Shown here: piece by piece, positions 1-11,000 of the stretch
Position numbering within the stretch: position 1 is the stretch's first letter
How the letters are laid out: every line of letters starts with the position of its first letter
Assembly: GCA_025642065.1 (NCBI GenBank)
Contig: JAODUP010000225.1
Location: 143,501-207,500 of the forward strand
Reading direction: 5' to 3'
From: Paralvinella palmiformis
Taxonomy: Eukaryota; Annelida; Polychaeta; Terebellida; Alvinellidae
Length of the DNA: 64,000 bases
Made by a program: the position numbers and the translations under genes
The notes under the pieces: generated by a model
Told to the model about the DNA's origin: nothing
Databases searched by the model: none
What the model saw: the letters and a program-made list of their open reading frames with translations, nothing else

Positions 1-290
1 TTTTATAATGTCTGTAATTAACAAAGATCAAAATGATCAATGGCTTCAATGCCATTCCGTAGTATTGTGCAAAGTTATTGAACACAATAAATAAATACAC
101 GATGAGATTATTAGTGTCACTGTGTTTCCAATGGATGTTGCATATTATTTTTGTTACATGCAATGGCATATCTTTATAATCTAAAAATGTGTGACACAGA
201 CTATGTCACAGGCTCAACATTCTGACATTCACTTTTATCCGACATATTATCATGTGACAAACCTTGTCGGAAAAACAGATTCTGTGTGTG

Positions 291-325
<35 letters not shown>

Positions 326-880
326 CTGGTATTTATTAATAGATTAGATGAATATATACATATTAAAAATTACAACTTTTGTCAGCATCTATTTCTTACA
401 AGGTATTAATACATTATTAGGGGACCTTTCTATGACCAAATGAGAAAAGGGCAATTATAAAAATATTCAGCTTCCTTGTTTCTGAAGTGTTTTGTTTAAT
501 GTTTAATCAATACCTTGGATGTTCTTGAAATTGATGACCAGAATTAGCTTATTATGAACTTAATTTAACACTGGCTATTGCATTTGACTTAAAATTGCTT
601 TAACCTTGTGAATTATTAAAATGAAAATTAGGTGCTTTTATTGGCTAGAGTAGATTACATCCTTTTATAACACATTTTTTAATCAACATTGTTCATTGGT
701 GTTTTTATATCACAGCTGATCTGTTGGTTATTAAGTATTCCTCTACAAAATGTACCATGATAAATGTATTGAGGTATTTTTTATATAAATTTGTCAAAGA
801 ATCAAACTAACCACTCAGTATCTTAATCAATGTAGACACATAAAGAATGACCACAATAGTTTTGTTTCATCATTGGAAAT
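1..880. other. AT-rich non-coding sequence
   Basis: No coding exon or recognisable repeat except a GT/TA microsatellite at about 288-322. May be intron 1 or upstream flank of SLC6 copy A. Confidence 0.5.
288..322. repeat. GT/TA microsatellite
   Basis: Short TGTG run followed by about 24 bases of pure TA. Confidence 0.9.
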
Positions 881-903
881 TGTAACCGTGATAACATGTG
901 TTT

Positions 904-927
904 AGAATTATATATATATATATATAT
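904..927. repeat. TA microsatellite
   Basis: Pure TA run at the left edge of a dispersed-repeat block. Confidence 0.85.
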
Positions 928-1089
928 CAGACATGGGGTCACTTTTGGAATCGGTGGTCAATTCCAATTATGGAATTGAGAAAGTTTCCTAAAAAAAAGA
1001 ATTCAATCCACAAATTAATTTACGGTTTTTACCACCTTAACACTTACACGTGGTATTGCCAATATACTGGAACCAAAATGAACCAGAAC

Positions 1090-1445
1090 TTTGGTTCCTT
1101 GCTTTGTTTTTCGGGCAGAATCCCCAGGCTGTGGGTTATTCAGCACCGTCTCTTTGTTGGAGTGGATGAAAAAATCATCCCCCGCCACTCACAGGGGAGC
1201 ATTACGGAAAGGAGCCCAAATACCCTGAGGATACCAGTGTTTTACGTCCTCAGGGGGTCTTTAACGTCCTCCTTTATTTTTAATAATTTAGTGGAGACAG
1301 CATTGCCATTTAACGTCGTCGTCAGACACCCACGATGTTGTGAGCCGAGAAAAGAAACTTTGGAAACGTTTCGACCTCCTGGGGTGGAACCTGTGACCGT
1401 TGGCACCAAGTGTCGGATGCTTAGCCGCTAGGCCACCAGAGTTCG
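1090..1445 (-). mobile_element. tRNA-derived SINE, family 2, copy 1
   Basis: On the - strand it begins with a tRNA-like head: an A-box-like TGGCCTAGCGGCTAAGC and a diverged B box, followed by a body with TGGGTGTCTGACGACGACG and ACTCACAGGGG-like blocks. The same order of blocks recurs at 1512-1853. Confidence 0.65.
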
Positions 1446-1511
1446 CTTGCTTGCTTGTAGTTTGGGAGTTTCCTCAGTGCCAAACAAGCGATTGCACAGC
1501 CTACAGAGCTC

Positions 1512-1853
1512 ACTTTGGTTCCTTTATTGTTTTGTTGTACAGCCTCTATGTTTGAGTGGTTGAGAAACACCTCCCCCACCACTCACAGGGGAACAGTACG
1601 GAAAGATGGAGCCGAAATACCCTGAGGGTGGTCACTGCCAGAGTGTTTTACGTCCTCAGGTTTTTTTTTAACGTCTCCCTTTATTTTAATTAATTCAGTG
1701 GAGACCGCAGCGCCACCTAACGTGGTCAGCCACCCACGATGTTGTGAGGTGAGAAATTATTCTCTGGAAAAGTTTCCACCTCTTACAGGGTTCAAACCTG
1801 TGACCGTTGGCACCAAGTGCTGGGTGCTTAACCACTAGGCCACCGGAACTCAC
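1512..1853 (-). mobile_element. tRNA-derived SINE, family 2, copy 2
   Basis: The - strand reads TGGCCTAGTGGTTAAGC (A box) and AGGTTTGAACCC (B box), then a body shared with 1090-1445. Better preserved than copy 1 and adjacent to a TA microsatellite. Confidence 0.72.
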
Positions 1854-1862
1854 TAGCGGTTC

Positions 1863-1865
<3 letters not shown>

Positions 1866-1909
<44 letters not shown>

Positions 1910-1912
1910 TAT
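1866..1912. repeat. TA microsatellite
   Basis: About 44 bases of TA, interrupted once by CATA. Confidence 0.9.
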
Positions 1913-1949
1913 GGACCATGGCACCCTACATGAATGTTTAACCAATTAA

Positions 1950-2085
1950 AATGGTCTGGATACCGTGGGCTCCGCCCACAAAACTGTGATACCACTACAT
2001 AGCATACCTGTAATCTATATAGAGATATTGCTATTTAGGATAACCCCCCCCCCATTCAATGTTTAGAATAGGCCTTAAATTCCAC
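1950..2085. repeat. dispersed repeat D1, copy 1
   Basis: Shares the blocks CATAGCATACCTGTAATC, TATATAGAGATA and ATTCAATGTTTAGAAT with 2795-2905. Both copies follow a TA microsatellite; probably part of an uncharacterised mobile element. Confidence 0.65.
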
Positions 2086-2745
2086 AAAACCCAACATTTA
2101 TGTGTACAACTCTCTTTAATTAATACAGGCAGCATACATTGTGTAAAAGTATACATTAAATTGTTTAACCAACATACATTAAATTCTACACATTACATAT
2201 TTTATTTACAACATTTCTTTTCCAATCACCATGAATAGTTATTAGTAGGATGTAGGGAGGCTTTTAGCAAATGTTGACAAAACTTGTGTTCTCATTGGAA
2301 TTGATACTACAATATATCTTTCATAGCAATCAGACCTCCAGTCCCCCATTAATTTTATCATCTCAGCAGGAATGACAATCTGGAGCATAAAACTTGCCCC
2401 ATCTCTCCTAAAACTGTGACTACACTACTGTAGCCTGCCCCCATCTTTGTGAACTTACCATGTGTAAGTGGTTTAGTACCCACCAGGGTTATGAAATCAC
2501 ACACAGGATCTAAGTAAAAATATTCATTTCAAGGCTCCTACTGGACAGTGGAATATAAACAAATTCTTGATAATTACAAAATACACTTTTACATGGGGAA
2601 TCACCTAAGACCATCCACCACTTGATATCAACAATTATCTCTATTTATACCTAAAAGCGCCTTCTGGTTAGGCTTTTGCAATTTTTTGCCACGTTAACAC
2701 TTACATGTGGCGTTACCAGTAAACTGGAACCAAACTGATTCAGTT

Positions 2746-2749
<4 letters not shown>

Positions 2750-2780
<31 letters not shown>
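2750..2780. repeat. TA microsatellite
   Basis: Pure TA run before D1 copy 2. Confidence 0.9.
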
Positions 2781-2783
<3 letters not shown>

Positions 2784-2794
2784 TATGCACACTG

Positions 2795-2905
2795 ACCGTG
2801 GCACAACATTGTGACACCACCACATAGCATACCTGTAATCTATATAGAGATAGTGCTGTTTAGGAATTTACTGCCATTCAATGTTTAGAATCCTCCCCCC
2901 CACCC
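2795..2905. repeat. dispersed repeat D1, copy 2
   Basis: Second copy of the 1950-2085 repeat, followed by C-rich tracts. Confidence 0.65.
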
Positions 2906-2924
2906 CCCCAAAAAGGAAATCCAC

Positions 2925-3135
2925 AAATTTACCATTAATTAATTTTTTAATTCAGAAATATTTCTTCCATGACAATCCTATTTGCAATATAAATTAGTCG
3001 GGGTAGGTATTCCAAGTAGGTACTCGGAGTACCTAATCGTGCTAAAAAGAGCCGGGAAAAAAATCCTTGGAATTGATAAATTTCATATGGAATTGATTGG
3101 AATTGACAAAATGGAATTGACCTCATGTCTAATAT
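2925..3135. repeat. dispersed repeat D2, copy 1
   Basis: Shares CCATGACAATCCTA, GGTATTCCAAG-like and TGGAATTGA-rich segments with 10545-10745, in the same order. No coding capacity seen. Confidence 0.65.
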
Positions 3136-3157
3136 ATATATATATATATATATATAG
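3131..3157. repeat. TA microsatellite
   Basis: Pure TA run ending the D2 copy. Confidence 0.85.
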
Positions 3158-3159
3158 AC

Positions 3160-6100
3160 TAATGCTCTTCGGCTGATATAAGTTTGGAGAGTTATGGAAT
3201 TTACTTCAATTAATTATGTATTAGGGTTGGGTTTTTTCCAGGAAGAAAGATATATTTGTATTTCTTTTCATGGGCCGAAAGGAAAGACATATGTTAGAAC
3301 AAGGAAATAAGTTAGAAGGTTTCTGACAATACCACTTATTTCTCATCCATGTTCTGTCTACTGGCCTAAATTTATGAGTGTAAACAAAACGTTACCCATT
3401 GAAATATATAAAGAGGAGTGATAGAAATGTTCTGAATATCAGTGGTAACTATTTTCACCGTAGACAGTATTTACCGGTAGTGTGAAATCTGGTAGCAAAA
3501 TGAAAAACTGGTTGTGAGTCCTGATCAGTACTCACGTACTCAAGTCACTTGTACAGAATTATTGTCAAAGAAGTCTGTATGTGTGTCCACTGTTTTGTGA
3601 TATTAGTGTTTTTTAAGATGATAGTACTATAAGTAGAGTCTGTGGATAACTGATCCAAGATGTAGAATGGCTGAGTTGTCTGTAATTGATTAAAGTTTCC
3701 TGTCTTGAAAAGATATCTATGTGTCCAGTGTTATTCATTCTGTATGTGAATATGTTGTCATATTTGCTGTCATTAAATTACAAGTTTTCATATATTTCTT
3801 AAGTTTTCACATAAACAAATGCAAGCACACTTACATATACATGATCTTGGCCTGCAACATAATATTGTTACTTGCTGCCCGTGTGTTATTGAATGTTGTC
3901 TATTACTTGAGTAAGAACCTAATTTGTTTTACTGAGTGAATCTTTGTTTAACTTTGGCACTGGTCACACTTAGGACTAGTTGCTAAGCGGTACTTCTTAG
4001 GAAATATCCCGCAAACCAACTTTTAGATATGTAGTGCAGTGCTCTAATCACAGCCCCATTGGCACAGCTGAAATATTACTTTCTAAAAGTAACTCAGATA
4101 AAAGTAAACCGGAAGCAGAATTATTAGGCAAAATCACGACCTGTAAACTACTGCTATTCATTCTTACTTTAAAACAGTCTTATACATTAGAGGACCAGCT
4201 AAGAATTAGTGCAGTACATAGAGGGTGCCATTAGAGTACAGACAGCTATATTATGGGAGAAAAACAAATAGTTGTCAGCGTTTGTGGGTTGTTTCATGTA
4301 TGGCTAAAATGTTTGAATCTTATAATTTCTTTTCCCTAAGGAATAGCCACATGTTTCTATATCCCAGAAGAGAGTGGCAATGAAGTAGAACAAAGCAGTC
4401 ATTGATTCTACACAGAACATTAATTCTGTGCTTCTAAACCTACGTAGTTGTATTTATTACTCCTAGAAAATGTGACATGATGATAGCCAGATAGTCTGTT
4501 ATTTGATTCTCAGGTTAGTGATCTAGTATATTAAATGATTCACAGATTCTTGTATTTCAGATACATGTATATATGTTTTATGTTACTGTCATGTAGCCAG
4601 GATACCCGGTGCTGGAACAGAGTGATTTTATATGAATGTGGATTATGTTTAATACATGTTCACATCACATGCAGTCACACAGAAGAGAGAGAGAGATGGC
4701 GATGTGATCATCAACATGTTTCATTTTTATTGTAGGGGGTATGCTTAAGGCTTTAAGCCATCATTGCTAATAATACAATAAACATATGGTGATGTGAGAA
4801 ATAGTTTTATGTTAGTCATCTCAGCTGACTTAAGTAATATTATTAATGACTATTCTGGACTGGTTTACTTATGAATAGATCTAGATGTTTTAAAATCTGT
4901 GTAAATACTTACCAAAGTCTTGGTACAGCATGTTCATGTGGTCATTTTATTTGACCTTTGTTCAGTCCATATGGTCATTGTTATCTGCACCAGATCTGCT
5001 TCAATGATAAATTAATTGTTTTCATTGTTTATGCTAAAGAACAGCTAGATCTACCAGTAATAAAAATAGTACTTTCTTCACCAGTGTGACAGACTTTTTA
5101 ATACATTGGCAGAAATGTGCACTGTGTCAAATAGTAATGAGCAGTAATTAAGTTGTGTAATAAAGTAGATGATTATTGATTAAGTAATGTTTATTTTATT
5201 GACCGTTGCATTCAAGTATTCAACTAAATGGCAAACAAATGTATTGATTAATTTTTAGCTGTCAGAAAATACCTAGTGATAAAGGAAAATTGAATCAAAT
5301 AGATTTCTGTGATAATGGACATTTTCCCAATGCTATTACATAGACATATTTGCTTAACAGTACTATCAGTGCATCTTGGCTACCGGTGTACTAGTGGTAG
5401 TTAATATATGCAGTAAAATGCTGTAGTTTCTTGTGTGCCAGATACTGCATGATGCTTATAGGTTTGGAAGGATTTCAAAAGGGAAATTTAATTACTTTTT
5501 TATATTTGGACCTTTGTGCACACAATAGGACAAATGGGCCATTAGAGACCTCCAAGGATAATGATGTGAAGTAAAAGATGTACAACCCTTCAGAGATATC
5601 CTGGTCAGAGTTTGAACCCATATGCTATAAATATATGGCCTGTTGTACTATCATTTATGACTTAGGCCACTGGGGCAGTGTTTGGAAGGATTTCAGTATT
5701 AGTCATTAGCACAAATGGCTTATTAGCATCTAAACATGGTAACAGATGTAAAATATTATCTTACGAATTTTTAAGAATATTCTGTTTCTAAGTGACGCGT
5801 GTTTTCCTATATACATAAAACAATTTCAAAAAGATGCTCTTCATAACTGCTCTATTTGCATAGATGTTATGAGACTTTGGATGTTGAATTACTGATCCAA
5901 TAAATGTGGTAGGATCTAAGACAGTATAAAACCAGATGTTTAGTATCTTGTCTGGTAATATTTTCTTACAAGTGCTGGATTTATTCCAAGTAAGCGTGAG
6001 TTTTGTTTTCTGGATTTTATTAATAACTTGGTCCAGAATGTGACCGGGATAACTGTGTCAGAGTCAAGGTTCTCTGATCTCTAAGGAAGTAAAAATAGAC

Positions 6101-7260
6101 TCTGTTTCTGAAAGAGATACTGGGTTGTCTAGTTTAACAGCTCTGCATCAGGGTTATCCAAGGACAGAGGCTAACGCTTCTGTGTCTTGACTTTGTTCAG
6201 CCAATTTCATCCATTTTCTAGAACAGTTAGAATGCTAGCATTAAATAAGATTAGTTATCAGGTAGTTTTGTTTGAACATTTCCTTCCATAATATAGTTCA
6301 TGCCTTGGACTAATATCTGATATAGTGTCCTCTCCACTGACATGGGGTGATAAAATGTGCTTTGATAGATGGCAAAATTAAAGATAGGAGAAAATGTTGG
6401 AGGTTATAATTTTTTTTAATGATTAAAACAGAAATAAACAAGTGTCCACTTCAGTTAAATTTCATATTCTGGAGAAAGATAAAATATTATTATTATTGAT
6501 CATGGTGGTTTGTGGTATCTTGTCAGCACCTGTTTTATTAGAGTGACCCATACAAGTTATGAACAATAAAAGTTAAAACTACATCAGATGTTAATTTAAA
6601 AAACAGAAAACAAACTATTAACATGATGATAAATTGTGTATTTTATTTTTACGTTGGTTATTCCAAAATATATGTAAATAATTTAATTCAAAGTTGGTAT
6701 GACAGAAAACACTGGATACCCAATATTATTTTAGAACATGATCTTGTTTTTAAACAATAATTTTAAATGTGATAAGTGATAGTATGTGGTAAGTGATGGA
6801 TATCACATTTCTCTTAAAACTAATAGAAAAAGGTGTTAGTGTGGCCTCATAAAAAGCATTAACTTGATTAAAGAAAGAAAAACACTAATATAATGCCAAA
6901 GAAGCCACATATATTGCATTTACAAAATAAGAAGTAAAAAATGGTGGATAATCAATAATTTATGATCCAATTTGAGTGTGGCATCAAATGCATAGAACTA
7001 TTGTGTTGGGTAAAAATTATGTACATACTACTGGTAGGTTAAAAATGTTCAGTGCCTGTGGGTGGCTGAAGTTATTCAAACTTCATGTGTATTTTAAGCA
7101 GTTGTTTTCTCTGGTCCTTTATAAATAGTTTTGTTTAACATTATGAACTGTGCTCTACAAATTGCATTATAATTAGATAGACGCTTAAACAACTATCTTC
7201 TCTACATAACTATATTAATATGTAAAGAGGGTATAAACTGTGAAAACAAGTTTTTACCAT
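3160..7260. other. AT-rich non-coding sequence upstream of copy A exon 2
   Basis: No exon recognised. Around 3940-4090 there is a degenerate tRNA-like SINE remnant (GTGCAGTGCTCTAATCAC). The rest is simple AT-rich sequence, probably intron 1 or upstream flank. Confidence 0.5.
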
Positions 7261-7268
7261 TTATCTAG

Positions 7269-7457
7269 ATGATGATGATTGAGCTTTTACAGCCACTTTT
7301 TTTTTGCACATGGTAGGCTAAATGGGCCGAGTGGCCTCAAAACATAATGAAGCAAAGTCAAAGATGAAACAACTTTCAGATATGCCCATGCTGAGATTCG
7401 AACACGGGTGGTAGTGATCTGTGGTCCAACAAGCTACCATTATACCATGGAGGCCCC
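7269..7457 (-). mobile_element. tRNA-derived SINE, family 1
   Basis: The - strand reads GGAGGCCTCCATGG-type head, A box near TGGTA, B box GTTCGAATC, then TTTCATCTTTGACTT and a GCACAAAA...CATCATCATC end. The family has nine copies in this window. Confidence 0.82.
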
Positions 7458-7476
7458 CTACCATTTAGCTAGAAAA

Positions 7477-7556
7477 ATATATTGTAATATATAGCCACTG
7501 TGAGTTTTTATAATAAATATATTGTAATATATAGCCACTGTGAGTTTTTATAATAC
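7477..7556. repeat. exact 40-bp tandem duplication
   Basis: Two adjacent copies of a 40-bp unit containing ATATAGCCACTGTGAG, with no difference seen, so very recent. Confidence 0.85.
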
Positions 7557-7859
7557 AAAAGGTAAAGCAAAAATAGATTAAGTACAATGTTTATTGTGAA
7601 TTTGAAAGTTTCGTGATGAAGGTTGATTAAATATATTCAAGAGTGTAGAGTATAAAAAAGCTGTTTTAAGAAAACCCCTACTGTTTGACATCTTATGAGT
7701 GAGTGTTTGGGTTTAGCACTGGTCATATTTGGAGTGTAGAGCTCAGAGTGAGAACACCTGAATGATTACATCACCGATTTATGTGTGTGTGAAATATCTT
7801 TCAGTCTAGTTATTTGGTTATTAGGGAATCATCAAAAAATAATGTTCTTCTATTTAAAG

Positions 7860-8070
7860 GATCAGAGGAAAAGTCAGTCTAAAGATGTGGAATCTACTAA
7901 ATACCAAAAGCAGCACAGTAATTCTCTATCAACATATAACTCGGAGGATGAGAACCCAGAACGTGGAAACTGGTCTGGAAAATTAGACTTCCTTCTCTCA
8001 TGTCTTAGTTATGCTGTTGGTCTGGGAAATCTGTGGAGATTTCCTTACCTTTGTTATCAGAATGGAGGAG
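7860..8070 (+). CDS. copy A exon 2: N-terminus and TM1
   Basis: Acceptor TATTTAAAG just before 7860 and donor GTATGA at 8071. Encodes a hydrophilic, Ser/Asn/Gln-rich cytoplasmic N-terminus and TM1 with [13 protein letters not shown]; it ends one base into a Gly codon. The first residues ([12 protein letters not shown]) differ from copy B ([12 protein letters not shown]); the rest is the same. Confidence 0.93.
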
Positions 8071-11000
8071 GTATGAATCGTATATATATCTGATTGTTGT
8101 GTAATGAGGACCTAGTTTAATATCTGATGTAAAAAGTCCGTCCATTTAGATTTTTATATAACTACGTTTTTATTGATGTAAATAGCTACACCAATACAAC
8201 TGTCCTTACACCTAATCTGGTTAACTTTATTCTAGGGGCCTTCCTCATACCATACTTCTTGATGTTGGTATTTGCTGGTTTACCTATGTTCTTCTTGGAA
8301 CTATCATTTGGACAGTTTGCTGGAGAAGGTGTCATTACTATCTGGAAGGTTTGCCCTCTGTTTCAAGGTATGTCATTAATATAATGTTTATATAGTTTTG
8401 TTAAACTGTCATTCGACAACTGTTGTTTCCTTGAGAAGTTGGCAATGTTATGTTTTTGTAATAAAAATCAACTATGATGTTTTAATAAGAATTGAATAAA
8501 ACGATTTGAGATTACCTGTGTGGTGTTGTTAGTTTTAAATATAACCATGAGCTATAATTGTGTATTACAGGTATTGGATGGGGCATGTTCATCGTGTCCT
8601 GTTTTATTGGCATCTATTACAACGTGGTTATTGCATGGACGCTGTTCTACTTTATTGTCTCATTCAACAAACATGTACCTTGGGAAGGTTGTGACAACCA
8701 CTGGAATACACCAGGTAAGGCAGCATATAGACCTTGATTTGTCTGAGAATTACTCCTCTTCATCTGATGTTCATTAAAACTTATGTAGTGACCTTTGACA
8801 TGTGCTCTTTTTTAATAGAGCATAAAATTATTATTATCATAGAATGTAGTTGTTTTATCCCTTTCATGTTAGAGTCTTAAGGCTTGTTTGGTTGAAAACC
8901 ATTACCTTAATTAACTCAATGGGGGTGATGTAGTCCTAGGTACATTCACCACATATAGGTAAATTAGTTACTGTCTTCTGCAGAAACCAACAGACTGAGT
9001 AACCACTCTGCTTGATTTGCTAGGTTGGCTTTTTAAAAGGGCAGATGAAGGTTGAGTATTATGTGAGGAGTTAGTTAGAAAGAACACACAAGATTGGTAT
9101 TAAAGAGAAGATGTGCACCTTTTCATTGTTTATCATTGGTGGGTGTGGGTGTGCTAATCGAAATACATCATTTCTGGGACACTAGAACTATGGCACACAG
9201 ATGTGATCATTCTCACCAAAGGATAGTGTATAGTTTGTTGATCTTGGAGCTGTCTTGATGTGGTTTGAAACTGAGTTTAGATGGAATATTTGATATATAT
9301 AATTCAGTTTTTGTACATGGTTCATGGTGTCCTGTGGTAAAGACATCTAGCTCTGCGTTCAGTGCTTAGCGTTATTTGAGTTTATATGATGTTTCATCTG
9401 ATCATCTTATTTCTCTGGAGTGTAGCCATTTAGTCATATGACAGATTTGATGTGCACAGAAGCTAAACAAAAATTCAGATGTAGTCCAAAGTATACAGCT
9501 AAGGATATAAAATATTTTACAATATTGTATTTATAAATTGTTGTAAAATGCTTGTGTGTCATGTGGCATTGCTTTGTGTATTCAATCTATAATGAACAGG
9601 ACAGTGAAAAAGCTTTTAACATATTTCTAAAAGGTTATTAAATTTGTTGTTGTTCAAACAAACATATTAGACTTGATGAATGAATAACCTTCATTATGTC
9701 TTTTGGGTGGGTGTGCCTATGTTGTGATAGACCAGGTTTTCAGACACTGGATAATCGGTCCATTTAGCCTACCTTGTGCACAAAAGTGGCCGTAAAACAT
9801 CAATCATCAGACACTGGATAAACAGAAGAACTAAAGACCTCGTAATTTTTACAAACTGTAAATAAACATTCCATGGCCCAGTAGTGCACTTGAGATTTGT
9901 TAAACATGACTTCTATTAGTTACTGAGAGTCTGAACAGATATATGTATGAACAGGTTAAAAATTGGGCCAATGAATGATTCAGACTTTACAATTAAAAAA
10001 TTTATATTACTTAGCAACTTATGGTTTTCATCTATAACTTGTAATTATTGGCTTTATTTTGTGCATTTTCTCTAGAAGATGCTGTGTATATAACGTTGGT
10101 GATTTTTGTAGGTGTCTTGATGCACTACTCCAATTACATTGTCCTGTGTCAGTGGCTACAAGTAGCCATAGTTCATCCCCCAAGCTGTAGTCATATTCTT
10201 CTGCTGGTAACAATAGTCAGATGACCCAATGTCGTGTCCACATGTTGTTATATATGATTTGCCAGCTTGTCTATAATTCATACAATGTTTTATACAAATG
10301 TTTTAAGCTGCATAATATAGGTAAAGTAGTATGGTATGTCTTAGTCTCCTATTAGTAAATAGGTTTTGTCATTTATTTAGCATAATGCCTCACTGAAGTG
10401 ATTGGGTTTTTATACAGTGTGTCCACTGATTATTACCCACAGGTGATACTTATTCACAAACTAAATGATAAATGGTGTGTTTAAAAACTAGCCAATCACA
10501 AGTTGTCCATATAGGCCGGTTCTCACATACTGACTGCTTACCACAATTAATTTACCATTTAAATTTTTAAATCAGAAATAGTTATTCCATGACAATCCTA
10601 CTTGGAATATAAACTACTCAGAGTAAGTATTCCAAGAAGGCACTCAGAATACCTACTCGTTGTAAAAAGAGTGTAAAAACGGAATTGGAATTGACACATT
10701 TGGAGTTGATAAATTTTATATGGAATTGGATTTGACTAAATGGAATGGTCTGCTTATAACACAGCGTCTACTACAGGGCCAGAATTTTTCTTCTTCAATT
10801 CAGTTGCCCCATGGCAGGTATATTAGAAATGCACTTATAATAATAATAGTATTTTATAGAGAGCCTTATTCAACTGAAATTGCTCTAAGGCACTTAACAT
10901 TCAAAACACAATTAAAAGATATTCTGAGCTCATACAGATCAAATTTATTTCATACATAATAAACTGGTTTAATATTATAAATACACCAATTAAAATAAAT

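Noticed and set aside
898..1431. 177-codon + strand open frame
   Set aside because: Spans a TA run and a SINE copy; the residues are antisense tRNA-like sequence.
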